Assembly (NCBI GenBank): GCA_021824055.1
Contig: JAKALV010000072.1
Coordinates: 1 to 12,582 of the forward strand
Reading direction: 5' to 3'
Source of the DNA: Acidobacteriota bacterium
GTDB taxonomy: Bacteria; Acidobacteriota; Vicinamibacteria; Vicinamibacterales; SCN-69-37
DNA: 12,582 nt
The notes under the pieces were generated by a model. That model had not been told where the DNA came from, did no database searches, and worked only from the letters and a program-made list of their open reading frames with translations. This document shows positions 5,615 through 12,582 of this stretch, in pieces. The first letter of the stretch is position 1, and each line of letters starts with the position of its first letter. The position numbers and the translations under genes are program-made.

Positions 5615-8293
5615 ATGCAGATGAAGCCAGGCACCGTCCTTGGCCCCTATACCGTTGTCGGTCCGATCGGCGCCGGCGGGATGGGCGAAGTCTACAAGGC
5701 CCACGATGGCAAGCTCGACCGCGACGTCGCCCTCAAGGTTCTGCCCGAGTCGTTCGCGATGGACGCGGATCGCGTCGCGCGGTTTGCGCGCGAGGCGAAG
5801 ACGCTCGCGGCGCTGAATCATCCGAACATCGCGCACATCCACGGGCTCGAAGAATCCCCGTCGACCGGCGCCGGGCACGGGGGACTCCACGCGCTGGTGA
5901 TGGAATTCGTCGACGGCGAAGATCTGTCGCTGCGGATCGCGCGCGGCGCCATACCGCTCGACGAGGCGCTGCCGATCGCCAAGCAGATCGCCGAAGCGCT
6001 CGAGGCCGCGCACGAGCAGGGCATCGTCCATCGCGATCTCAAGCCCGCGAACATCAAGGTCCGCGCCGACGGCACGGTGAAGGTGCTCGACTTCGGTCTC
6101 GCGAAAGCGTTCGATCCCGCGTCATCGTCGAACTCCGAGGTCATGAACTCGCCGACGCTCACGGCCCACGCCACGCAGATGGGCGTGATCATGGGGACCG
6201 CGGCATACATGAGCCCCGAGCAGGCGAAGGGCCGCGCCGTCGACAAGCGCGCCGACATCTGGGCGTTCGGCGTCGTGCTCTACGAAATGCTGTCGGGCCA
6301 TCGCGGCTATGAAGCGGAGGACATCTCGGACACGCTCGCCGCCGTGCTCACGCGCGAAGTGGACTGGACGCAGCTGCCGGCCACGATTCCGCCGCGTCTT
6401 GCCGGCCTGCTGCGCGACTGTCTCGTCCGCGATCCGAAGCAGCGCCTGCGCGACATGGGCGAAGCGCGCCGTGTGCTGGATCAACTGATCACCGGCGTGT
6501 CGCCGAGCGTGATGATGGCCGCGCCAACGTCGGGGATCACGATGCCGGCGCCGCCGCCCGTCTGGCGCCGCGCGCTGCCGTGGGTCATTGCGGGCATCGC
6601 GACCGCGGTGGCGATGGGCGCGTCCTGGCGGCTGCTGAGCGTGACAACGGTCACGAGCCCCGTGACCAGATCGCGCGTGTCGTTCAAGGAGGTGACGGGC
6701 CTCATTGCCGTCTCGCGCGACGGCTCGAAGATCGTCTATACGAGGGCCGCCGGATCGCAAGGCTTTCATCTCGAGCTTCGCCACACCGATCAATTCGACG
6801 GCGTGCCGCTCCCCGGCACCGACGGCGGCATCGCCGCGGTGTTCTCGCCGGCGGGCGACTGGATCGCCTACTCAACGGCCGACAACAAGATCAAGAAGAC
6901 GCAGTCGATCGGCGGTCCCTCCATCACGCTGACCGACGGCTCGTTCTTCAAAGGCGCCACGTGGGGCGACGATGACACGATTGTGTTCAGTGGAGCGCAG
7001 GGCCTCATGCGCGTGCCGGCATCCGGCGGCACGCCGGAGCCGCTGACCACGGTGAACAAGGACAAAGGCGAGACGGGTCATATCCGGCCGCAATTTCTTC
7101 CCGGCCGGCGGCAGCTGCTCTTCACCGTGGTCTACGCGTCCGCTGATTCGCAGTTTGCGGTGCTCGACCTGAAGAAGGGCGGCTACCAGACCGTGGCGAA
7201 AAGCGGTGACAACGGCCGGTACGCCGAGAGCGGTCATCTGCTCAGGATGCGCGCCGGCACGCTGTTCGCGTTGCCGTTCGACCTCGATCGTCTGAAGCCG
7301 GCGGGACCGGAAGCGCCGGTGATCGAGGGCGTGTCGGCCATCGGGCCGATCGCCGGAACGGCGGACTACGACGTGTCGCAGGCGGGACTGCTGGTGTACT
7401 CGGAGTCGCTGTCGCAGGGCGGCACCACCATAACGTGGCGGGATCGTCACGGTGCCGAGTCGCCGCTGGCCGGTCAGACGTCGCGGGCGTGGGGCACGGG
7501 CAGTCTCTCGCCCGATGGACGCCGCATGGCCAACGCCATCATCGCCGACAAGGATTCGGATATCTGGGTCGTGGAGCTGGCGCGAGGCACGCCGACGCGG
7601 CTGACGTTCGGGGGCGCGAATGACCATCCGATCTGGACGCCGGACGGCCGCACGATCGCCTACAGCGGAAATAAGGATGGCAAGGCCGGCCTCTACAAAG
7701 TACCTGCGGACGGGAGCGGGCAGCCGCAGTTGATCTTCGCGACCGCGGAATCGGTGCCGACGTCGTTCACGCCCGACGGCAAGACGCTGTTGTTCACGCA
7801 GCCGGGGCCCGGCGGCAGGACCCGGATCATGGTGCTGCCGCTCGACACCGCCACGCCGTCGCCGCGTCCGCTCCGCGACAGCTCCGCCAACGATCTCGAT
7901 GCGCAGGTCTCGCCCGACGGCCGGTGGGTGGCCTTCACGTCAACGGAGAGCGGGCACTCACAGATCTACGTGCTGCCGTTTCCCGGTCCCGGCGCCAAAA
8001 CGGAGATCTCGTCGGAAGGCGGCGTGCGCCCGCGCTGGTCGGCCAACGGCCGCGAGTTGTTCTTCTGGGACACGAACGGCGGCAACTCGACGCTGCTCAG
8101 TGCGGCCATGCAGTTGTCACCGTTCTCCGCCGCGCCGCCGCAGAAATTGTTCACGGCGTTTTCCGGCACCACGTGGGGCGTGGCGCCGGACGCTCAGCAT
8201 TTTCTGGTGGAGTCGGTGCAGAGCGGCGCCGTGTTCGTCACGGTCACCAACTGGTTCGATGAGCTTCGTCGCCGCGCGCCGGTGAAGAAATAG
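5615..8293 (+). CDS. Transmembrane serine/threonine protein kinase with C-terminal PD40 (TolB/WD40-like) propeller
   Basis: This 892-residue protein has an N-terminal Hanks-type kinase domain (about 11-290). The glycine loop is GAGGMGEV (19-26), the ATP-anchoring lysine K41, the helix-C glutamate E60, the catalytic loop HRDLKPAN (139-146, D141), and DFG at 159-161. The activation segment ends in MSPEQ (199-203). All residues for catalysis are present, so it should be active. A Pro-rich linker (309-315) leads to one membrane helix (about 319-341). About ten PD40-type strands follow, near 364, 407, 447, 491, 584, 628, 671, 715, 762 and 805, predicting an extracytoplasmic propeller. This is the standard layout of the expanded acidobacterial kinase family. 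By family, it phosphorylates Ser/Thr in response to an unknown external signal; targets are not evident from the neighbours. An in-frame alternative ATG lies two codons downstream. The gene stands alone between a terminator and the next promoter. Confidence 0.96.
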   Translation: MQMKPGTVLGPYTVVGPIGAGGMGEVYKAHDGKLDRDVALKVLPESFAMDADRVARFAREAKTLAALNHPNIAHIHGLEESPSTGAGHGGLHALVMEFVDGEDLSLRIARGAIPLDEALPIAKQIAEALEAAHEQGIVHRDLKPANIKVRADGTVKVLDFGLAKAFDPASSSNSEVMNSPTLTAHATQMGVIMGTAAYMSPEQAKGRAVDKRADIWAFGVVLYEMLSGHRGYEAEDISDTLAAVLTREVDWTQLPATIPPRLAGLLRDCLVRDPKQRLRDMGEARRVLDQLITGVSPSVMMAAPTSGITMPAPPPVWRRALPWVIAGIATAVAMGASWRLLSVTTVTSPVTRSRVSFKEVTGLIAVSRDGSKIVYTRAAGSQGFHLELRHTDQFDGVPLPGTDGGIAAVFSPAGDWIAYSTADNKIKKTQSIGGPSITLTDGSFFKGATWGDDDTIVFSGAQGLMRVPASGGTPEPLTTVNKDKGETGHIRPQFLPGRRQLLFTVVYASADSQFAVLDLKKGGYQTVAKSGDNGRYAESGHLLRMRAGTLFALPFDLDRLKPAGPEAPVIEGVSAIGPIAGTADYDVSQAGLLVYSESLSQGGTTITWRDRHGAESPLAGQTSRAWGTGSLSPDGRRMANAIIADKDSDIWVVELARGTPTRLTFGGANDHPIWTPDGRTIAYSGNKDGKAGLYKVPADGSGQPQLIFATAESVPTSFTPDGKTLLFTQPGPGGRTRIMVLPLDTATPSPRPLRDSSANDLDAQVSPDGRWVAFTSTESGHSQIYVLPFPGPGAKTEISSEGGVRPRWSANGRELFFWDTNGGNSTLLSAAMQLSPFSAAPPQKLFTAFSGTTWGVAPDAQHFLVESVQSGAVFVTVTNWFDELRRRAPVKK

Positions 8294-8438
8294 CCTACCC
8301 GCCGTCGCCGCGCATCGTCGCCATGTTCATTTCGATCTGGTGCGCGTCCACAAGAAACCATCCCAGCGTGATCGCGGGGAGGCCCTACCCCGAGATTGCG
8401 CCCGCGCCAAAACGACGCGGCACGACATGGGACGAGCG

Positions 8439-8444
8439 TAAGAT
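8439..8444 (+). promoter_or_regulatory. Candidate -10 box (TAAGAT) of the dipeptidase gene
   Basis: TAAGAT ends seven bases before the ATG at 8452 and overlaps the alternative ATG at 8443. If it is a true -10 element, transcription begins at about the ATG of 8452, giving a leaderless message and ruling out the 8443 start from this promoter. No clear -35 element is seen. Confidence 0.35.
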
Positions 8445-9597
8445 GACGGCCATGCACAGAGGGCGCTTCCTTCATATTGCGCTGACCGCGGCGTGCGTCG
8501 CCGCGGCCGGCAGTGTTCTTGCCGCGCAAACCCAGACACCGTCGTGGCCGCGCGAGGCGGAGAACGCGTCGGCGGCCAAGCCGGCGCCCGCGTCGCAAAT
8601 TGCGGCGGAGCTGGTGGGCGAGTACGAAAGTGCCGCTGGTCCGACGGGGCCGGCCGTGCACCTGTACGTGCTCGAACAGGATGGCGGCATCTGGACGATC
8701 GCGGATCGCGGCGCCGCCCAGATCGCCGCGGGCATGCGCGTGGTGCGCGCCCCGGGCGGGCGCGTGTCGGCCGTCGTTGTCAACCATGTCACTTATACGC
8801 GGCTGCAGGTGGGCCCCGAAAGCGGCGGCCAGCTGCACGTGACGCCGATCCGCAACGTGGCGGAAGTACTGAAGGAGTCGATGGCCATGGCGCCGCCGGC
8901 GGAGACGGGGACCTTCAAGCCGGCCGATCTCGTTGAGCTCGCGAAATTGGATCCCACGATCAGGCTCGACATCCGCTACGCCACCACCAATAATTTTCTG
9001 GGCTCGGTCTTCTATACGGAGGCGCGCGCGTTCCTGCAGCGTCCCGCGGCCGCGGCCGTGCTGCGCGTGCAGCAGGCGCTGAAACCGCTCGGGTACGGAC
9101 TGCTGATTCACGACGGGTACCGGCCGTGGTATGTGACGCGCACGTTCTGGGAGTCGACGCCGCAGGAGAAGAAGTGGCTGGTCGCGAATCCGGCGAGCGG
9201 CTCCAGGCACAACCGCGGCGCGGCCGTGGACCTCACGCTTTACGATCTGAAGACCGGCGCCGTGATCGAGATGCCGAGCACGTACGACGAAAGCACGCCG
9301 CGCGCGTACGCGTTCTACCCGGGGGGCACGAGCCTGCAGCGATGGCACCGCGCGCTGCTGCGCCGATCGATGGAGACTGAAGGCTTCACCGTCAATCCCG
9401 AAGAGTGGTGGCATTTCGATTACAAAGACTGGAAGAGCTACGCCATTGGCAACATGGCGTTCGACATGATCAAGACGCTCGCGAACTTTGCGCCGCCGGC
9501 GACCGATGACGAAGTCCGCGCCTCGGCGCTGCAGTTCGTCTGGAAACTGAGCGGCATGAACAAACCGTTGCGCTCCGCCCATGACCGGGAAGAGTAG
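8443..9597 (+). CDS. Exported VanX-type D-alanyl-D-alanine dipeptidase (peptidase family M15) with extra N-terminal domain
   Basis: The frame encodes 384 residues from the ATG at 8443, or 381 from 8452. Residues 5-27 form a signal peptide ending VLA-A, so the enzyme is exported. From about 160 to 340 the protein matches the VanX/DdpX zinc dipeptidase family, which cleaves D-Ala-D-Ala. The zinc ligands and active site are complete: SRHNRGAAVD supplies H256 and D263 at the VanX spacing of seven, EWWH supplies E321 and H324, and YRPW supplies the substrate-binding R227. Residues about 50-136 form an extra beta-rich region resembling the small domains (DUF3471-like) attached to acidobacterial beta-lactamase-family proteins. 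A further 45 residues follow the catalytic domain. VanX itself is about 200 residues. No vanH, vanA or vanS/vanR genes are adjacent, so peptidoglycan recycling or turnover is more likely than glycopeptide resistance. An upstream in-frame ATG at 8323 would bury the signal peptide and is rejected. Confidence 0.9.
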   Translation: MTAMHRGRFLHIALTAACVAAAGSVLAAQTQTPSWPREAENASAAKPAPASQIAAELVGEYESAAGPTGPAVHLYVLEQDGGIWTIADRGAAQIAAGMRVVRAPGGRVSAVVVNHVTYTRLQVGPESGGQLHVTPIRNVAEVLKESMAMAPPAETGTFKPADLVELAKLDPTIRLDIRYATTNNFLGSVFYTEARAFLQRPAAAAVLRVQQALKPLGYGLLIHDGYRPWYVTRTFWESTPQEKKWLVANPASGSRHNRGAAVDLTLYDLKTGAVIEMPSTYDESTPRAYAFYPGGTSLQRWHRALLRRSMETEGFTVNPEEWWHFDYKDWKSYAIGNMAFDMIKTLANFAPPATDDEVRASALQFVWKLSGMNKPLRSAHDREE

Positions 9598-9649
9598 CGC
9601 CACGCTCGAACGGCTTGCCGCCGAACTCGCGCGGGCGGTGGCGCGATGA
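9581..9649 (+). CDS. Possible 22-codon small ORF coupled to the DoxX gene
   Basis: ATG at 9581 opens a 22-codon frame that overlaps the last codons of the dipeptidase gene in another frame. It ends in a TGA overlapping the ATG of the DoxX gene (ATGA at 9646-9649). The predicted peptide begins MTGKSS and continues as a short Ala/Leu/Arg-rich amphipathic helix. There is no Shine-Dalgarno sequence before it. It could be a translational-coupling leader or simply chance; nothing marks it as a known peptide. Confidence 0.15.
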   Translation: MTGKSSATLERLAAELARAVAR

Positions 9650-10089
9650 CCACGACGCCGCAGGATTTCACAGCCCGATGGCAACGCGCCGCGCCCCAAC
9701 TGCGGAGCGTCCTCCGCATCATCGCGGCGTTTCTGTTCATTCAATACGGCGCGATCAAACTGTTCGGATTCCCGAAGCCGATGCCGCCGGGTGTCAGCCT
9801 GCCGGTGTTCTCGCAACTGTGGTTCGCCGGCGCGCTCGAGGTGTTCGGCGGCGGGTTGTTGCTGATCGGTCTATTCACCCGGCCGGTGGCGTTTCTGCTG
9901 GCCGGCGAAATGGCGGTCGCGTACTTCCAGGGGCACGCGTCGCGCGGGTTCTGGCCGATCGTGAACGGCGGCACCGACGCGATCTTCTTCGGCTTTCTAT
10001 GGCTGTACTTCTCCGCCGCCGGCGCCGGATCGTGGAGCCTCGACGCGATGATGGCGAAGGCGTGGCCAGGAACACGGCGCTCCCGATAG
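9646..10089 (+). CDS. DoxX-family four-helix membrane protein
   Basis: This 147-residue integral membrane protein has four hydrophobic segments at about 21-41, 57-77, 80-96 and 108-126. Family motifs are clear: GAIKLFGFP (35-43), ALEVFGGGLLLIGLFTRPVA (63-82), and the AYFQGH and FWPIVNGG block (92-109), followed by a terminal WSLD (130-133). DoxX/DoxD-like proteins are small inner-membrane proteins; some take part in thiosulfate oxidation or redox and oxidant-stress complexes, but most have no assigned job. The family's usual NGGE motif reads NGGT-D here. The gene begins 48 bases after the dipeptidase stop on the same strand, with no terminator or strong promoter between, so the two are probably cotranscribed. 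Its ribosome site is weak (GGGCGGTGG, 9632-9640). It ends 20 bases from the convergent DUF349 gene. Confidence 0.92.
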   Translation: MTTTPQDFTARWQRAAPQLRSVLRIIAAFLFIQYGAIKLFGFPKPMPPGVSLPVFSQLWFAGALEVFGGGLLLIGLFTRPVAFLLAGEMAVAYFQGHASRGFWPIVNGGTDAIFFGFLWLYFSAAGAGSWSLDAMMAKAWPGTRRSR

Positions 10090-10109
10090 CGGGCCGGCGA
10101 GTCTTCGGT

Positions 10110-12578
10110 CTATGACCGCGCGCCGGTCGGTACGCCGGGCCTGCGCGCGCCGCGGTTGTCGTTGCTGCCCGGACCGCCCGGACCGCCCGGACGTCCGCCG
10201 CCCGGTTTGCGATCGCCGCGATCTTCGCGGCGCACGCGATCCTGACCCGTGTGGTTGGCGTACTGCTGCGACGGTCCGTTGGCCGGCATGTTGCGCCGGA
10301 TGAGATCGGCCACCCGCCGTGCGGCGTTCGTGAAGCGCTGTTCCAGCCTCGCCGCTTCGTCGGTGCCGATGGGCGGCAGACGCTGCCATGATTGCTGCGC
10401 GTCCTTCAGCGAATCGTTCGCGCTGCGCCACTTCGCATCGTCGCGCTTGTCTTTGCCCATCGCGTTGGTCGCGAAGGCGTTGCGCAGCTTCGCGGCGAGT
10501 TCTTCGGTGGGCGAGAGCTTCTTCTGGTGTTCGGCCGGTATCGCGCCGAGATCCGTGAGCAACGTCTCGACTTTCGCGACGAGTTTTTCCATGCGCTGCA
10601 CGGCCGCGGCGGGATCGACGTCCGTGCCTCTGAACGCGTCGGGCCACTTCGCGATGATGCTCGCGAGCGTCTTCTGCCAGCGCTCGACGAGCGCGCGGAA
10701 TTCGGCGGTCGGGATCGGCACGGCGCGATTCCACGTGGTGCGCAACGTCTGGATTCTGTCGCCGAGGCCTTCCGGGGCGTCGCCTTCAATCGCCGCGATG
10801 GCGTCGAGTTCAGCCAGCCACGCTTCGCGCTCGGCGATCTTGCCGGCCAGCGCGATTTCGTGGCGGTGGTGGTAGCGCTCGAAGAACAGATCCGCGGCGC
10901 CGCGGAAGCGCGTCCAGAGCTGCTCGGACTTGGCGCGGCGGAGCGGGCCGATCGTCTTCCATTCCGCCTGCAGCCGTTTCATTTCCGGCGAGGCGGTGTC
11001 CCACTCGGTGGACCTGGCCAGTTCCTCGGCGCGGGCGCAGAGCGCTTCCTTCTTCGCCTGATTCTCGGCCCAGACCTTCTTGCGCGTGACGAGGTCCTCG
11101 CGCCGCCGCGAGAAGAACTGGTTGGACGCGGCGCGGAAGCGGCGCATCAGGTCGCGCGTGGGGTCGGGGCCCTCGTGGACGCCGGGTTTCTGCGCCGGAC
11201 CGGACGCCGCCCAGGCTTCCTGGAGTTCCTGGAACCGCGTGGCGGCCTTGACCCAGTCGGTGGAGGCGGCGAGCGCCTCGGCTTCTTCAACCAGGACCGT
11301 GCGCGCGGCCACGCTGGCGGCGCGCGCGTTGCGCTGTTCCTTGAAGTACTGCTCGCAGCGCAGGCGGATCAGGTCCGTGGCCGTGCGGAAGCGTTCCCAC
11401 AGGCGCTGCGCCTGATCGCGCGGGGCTTCGGCGGCGCTCTTCCATTTGGTGTGGAAGTCGCGCAGCATGCGCGCGGCGGTGGCCAGATCCGACGGCAGGC
11501 CCTGCTGTTCCTCGAGCGCGAGCTTGGCCACGAGCGTTTCGGCTTCGAGGATCAGGCGCTCCTGCTGCTGTGAGTTGGCGAACCGGCGCCAGTCGTCCAT
11601 CTCGCGCAGATCGCGCACCCGCGGCGCCACCTTTTCGAGCTGGGCGCCGAGCGCGGCGGCCGCGTCGTTGAAGTCCTTGCGGTCGTGCGCGCCGGCTTCG
11701 TCGAGCATCGCGCGGATGTCTTTCAGCAGGCGCTCGCCTTCGCGCAGCGTGATCGTGTCGGCCTCGGCCACGCGCTTGGCGCGCTCGGTCATGCGCTGCA
11801 CGCGCGTGAGCACGTCCTGCCGTGCTTTCTCTTCGGCTTCCTTCGAGACGGCGTCGCGCGCCGCGAACGCGGCGGCCACCACATCGAGGCGGGCGGTCAG
11901 GTCCGTGGCCGGCCGCGCCGCGTTGGCCAGGACGGTGGCGAGGCCGCGCGCCTCGCGCACGAGCGGGCGCCACCGCTCGGCCGCCGCCGACGTCTCCTCC
12001 GACGCCGGCAGGGCTTCTGCGGACACGACGAGCGCTTCGAGTTTGGCTCGAGTCTCGTCGAGTTGGGCACCCAGCTCGTGGCGTGTACGGCACGCGGCCA
12101 CCGCCACGGCGAATCGCTCGGCCAGTCGAGAGGCCTCCGGGCCATTCCCGACGAGTGGCGCCAGCGATCGCCATTCTTCTTCGATGGCGTTGAGTTGTTC
12201 GAGCGCGTGGTCGCCGTCGACGGTTTCGACGCGCGCGCACAGCGCTTCACGGGTCGCCAGCGCTTCGGCGCGGGCGCGTCCCAGTTCTTCGGCCTCTTCG
12301 GCCTCGCGGCGCGCCTTTTCAGCGGCGGCCATGGCGTCACGGCGGCGCGCATCGATGGCGGCGCGCGCGTGTCCTGTGGCGTTGGAGAATTTCTCCGCCG
12401 CGCCGGGCCCCACGTCCGTCAAGGACGCCCACACGGCGGTCAGCCGCGCGAGTTCGGTCTCGCCGCGTTCCCAATCGGCGTAGGTGAGGGCCACCTGATC
12501 GACGGCGTCAATAATCTGTTGTTCGCGGCGGGCCTGTTCTTCGGCGGCGGCGCGGCGAGCGGCTTCAGCGTCATCCAT
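10110..12578 (-). CDS. Large DUF349 helical-repeat protein with Gly/Pro/Arg-rich tail, possibly 5'-truncated by the window edge
   Basis: The minus-strand frame is open from the right edge and has an ATG at 12578, giving 822 residues. The true start may lie beyond the window, since the frame continues (CAG before the ATG) and no ribosome site can be seen. The protein is almost entirely charged, Ala/Glu/Arg-rich alpha helix. About eight units show a pattern of L..W followed by L..RF..A, with tryptophans at about 50, 136, 203, 379, 456, 540, 616 and 731. The best DUF349 matches are around 380-412, 440-492 and 525-570 (LWTRFRGAADLFFERY). The motif MDDWRRFAN (327-335) resembles the conserved DWRRW block of proteobacterial DUF349 proteins. 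Residues 766-822 are a disordered Gly/Pro/Arg tail. No signal peptide or membrane segment is visible, so it is probably cytoplasmic. The molecular function of DUF349 is unknown; a scaffold or nucleic-acid-associated role is only a guess from the helices and basic tail. Confidence 0.9.
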   Translation of the reverse strand: MDDAEAARRAAAEEQARREQQIIDAVDQVALTYADWERGETELARLTAVWASLTDVGPGAAEKFSNATGHARAAIDARRRDAMAAAEKARREAEEAEELGRARAEALATREALCARVETVDGDHALEQLNAIEEEWRSLAPLVGNGPEASRLAERFAVAVAACRTRHELGAQLDETRAKLEALVVSAEALPASEETSAAAERWRPLVREARGLATVLANAARPATDLTARLDVVAAAFAARDAVSKEAEEKARQDVLTRVQRMTERAKRVAEADTITLREGERLLKDIRAMLDEAGAHDRKDFNDAAAALGAQLEKVAPRVRDLREMDDWRRFANSQQQERLILEAETLVAKLALEEQQGLPSDLATAARMLRDFHTKWKSAAEAPRDQAQRLWERFRTATDLIRLRCEQYFKEQRNARAASVAARTVLVEEAEALAASTDWVKAATRFQELQEAWAASGPAQKPGVHEGPDPTRDLMRRFRAASNQFFSRRREDLVTRKKVWAENQAKKEALCARAEELARSTEWDTASPEMKRLQAEWKTIGPLRRAKSEQLWTRFRGAADLFFERYHHRHEIALAGKIAEREAWLAELDAIAAIEGDAPEGLGDRIQTLRTTWNRAVPIPTAEFRALVERWQKTLASIIAKWPDAFRGTDVDPAAAVQRMEKLVAKVETLLTDLGAIPAEHQKKLSPTEELAAKLRNAFATNAMGKDKRDDAKWRSANDSLKDAQQSWQRLPPIGTDEAARLEQRFTNAARRVADLIRRNMPANGPSQQYANHTGQDRVRREDRGDRKPGGGRPGGPGGPGSNDNRGARRPGVPTGARS
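10168..10194. repeat. Short 9-bp tandem repeat encoding the Gly-Gly-Pro tail
   Basis: CCCGGACCG occurs at 10168-10176 and 10177-10185, followed by a diverged unit CCCGGACGT at 10186-10194. In the minus-strand DUF349 frame it encodes Gly-Gly-Pro/Arg repeats (about residues 796-804). Such a tract could vary in copy number by slippage without breaking the frame. Confidence 0.55.
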
Positions 12579-12582
12579 CTGC

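Noticed and set aside
8295..8383. Minus-strand 29-codon open stretch between stops, ending just after the kinase gene
   Set aside because: Its C-terminal part looks somewhat protein-like, but it is too short, has no ribosome site and has no partner. The 149-bp kinase-dipeptidase gap otherwise holds nothing clear beyond the promoter box.
8443..9597. Glycopeptide-resistance vanX gene
   Set aside because: The catalytic motif matches, but the protein is exported, much longer than VanX, and has no vanH, vanA or vanRS neighbours in view.
8194..9816. 540-codon open frame on the minus strand across the end of the kinase, the dipeptidase and the DoxX start
   Set aside because: It spans three genes with clear family motifs on the other strand and is Arg/His-rich with no recognisable domain, so it is a GC-driven shadow.
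10106..10118. Small hairpin CGGTC-TAT-GACCG at the stop codon of the DUF349 gene, as a convergent terminator
   Set aside because: The stem is only 5 bp with a three-base loop and no T-tract on either strand, too weak to call a terminator between the convergent genes.
10392..11573. 393-codon plus-strand frame opposite the DUF349 gene
   Set aside because: It is antisense to a well-supported DUF349 frame and rich in Arg, Gly, Phe and Leu from reversed Glu/Ala/Arg codons.
1..12582. A mobile island, defence system, CRISPR array or biosynthetic cluster
   Set aside because: No transposase, integrase, att-like flanks, regularly spaced repeats, nuclease or biosynthetic enzymes are present. Base composition appears uniform by eye.

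Overview
The window is GC-rich, densely coding DNA that looks like an Acidobacteriota chromosome, most likely of the Vicinamibacteria type. This is inferred from gene content and style. Two very large secreted Asp-box (BNR/sortilin-like) beta-propeller proteins sit beside a serine/threonine kinase fused through one membrane helix to a PD40 (TolB/WD40-like) propeller. Some reading frames carry Gly/Arg-rich (RGG-like) inserts, and TAGAAT/TAAGAT boxes lie close to start codons. No rRNA, tRNA, CRISPR array, transposase or phage gene is visible.

Layout from left to right. (1) 1-2418, minus strand: the N-terminal 806 residues of a secreted Asp-box propeller protein, running off the left edge. (2) 2419-2614: a 196-bp divergent control region with two promoter candidates and a double-hairpin, REP-like element. 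(3) 2615-5458, plus strand: a complete 947-residue paralogue of the first gene, carrying Gly/Arg-rich loops that the first lacks. (4) 5459-5614: a long imperfect hairpin whose left arm is made of three 9-bp repeats, followed by a T-tract (probable terminator), then the promoter of the next gene. (5) 5615-8293, plus strand: an 892-residue transmembrane Ser/Thr kinase with a PD40 sensor domain. (6) 8443-9597, plus strand: an exported VanX-type M15 D,D-dipeptidase with an unusual N-terminal domain. (7) 9646-10089, plus strand: a DoxX-family membrane protein, probably cotranscribed with the dipeptidase. (8) 10110-12578, minus strand, convergent: a very large alpha-helical DUF349 protein with about eight repeats and a Gly/Pro/Arg-rich tail, possibly continuing past the right edge.

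How they may work together: the two propellers form a divergent paralogous pair, both exported, with unknown ligands. The kinase has its own promoter and is not obviously in their operon, although it could sense envelope or extracytoplasmic conditions. The dipeptidase and DoxX genes form a small envelope-related unit. I see no strong evidence for a new multi-gene system. The points most worth checking are the divergent propeller pair and its control region, the nested-repeat hairpin, the possibly leaderless starts, and the repeat architecture of the DUF349 protein.
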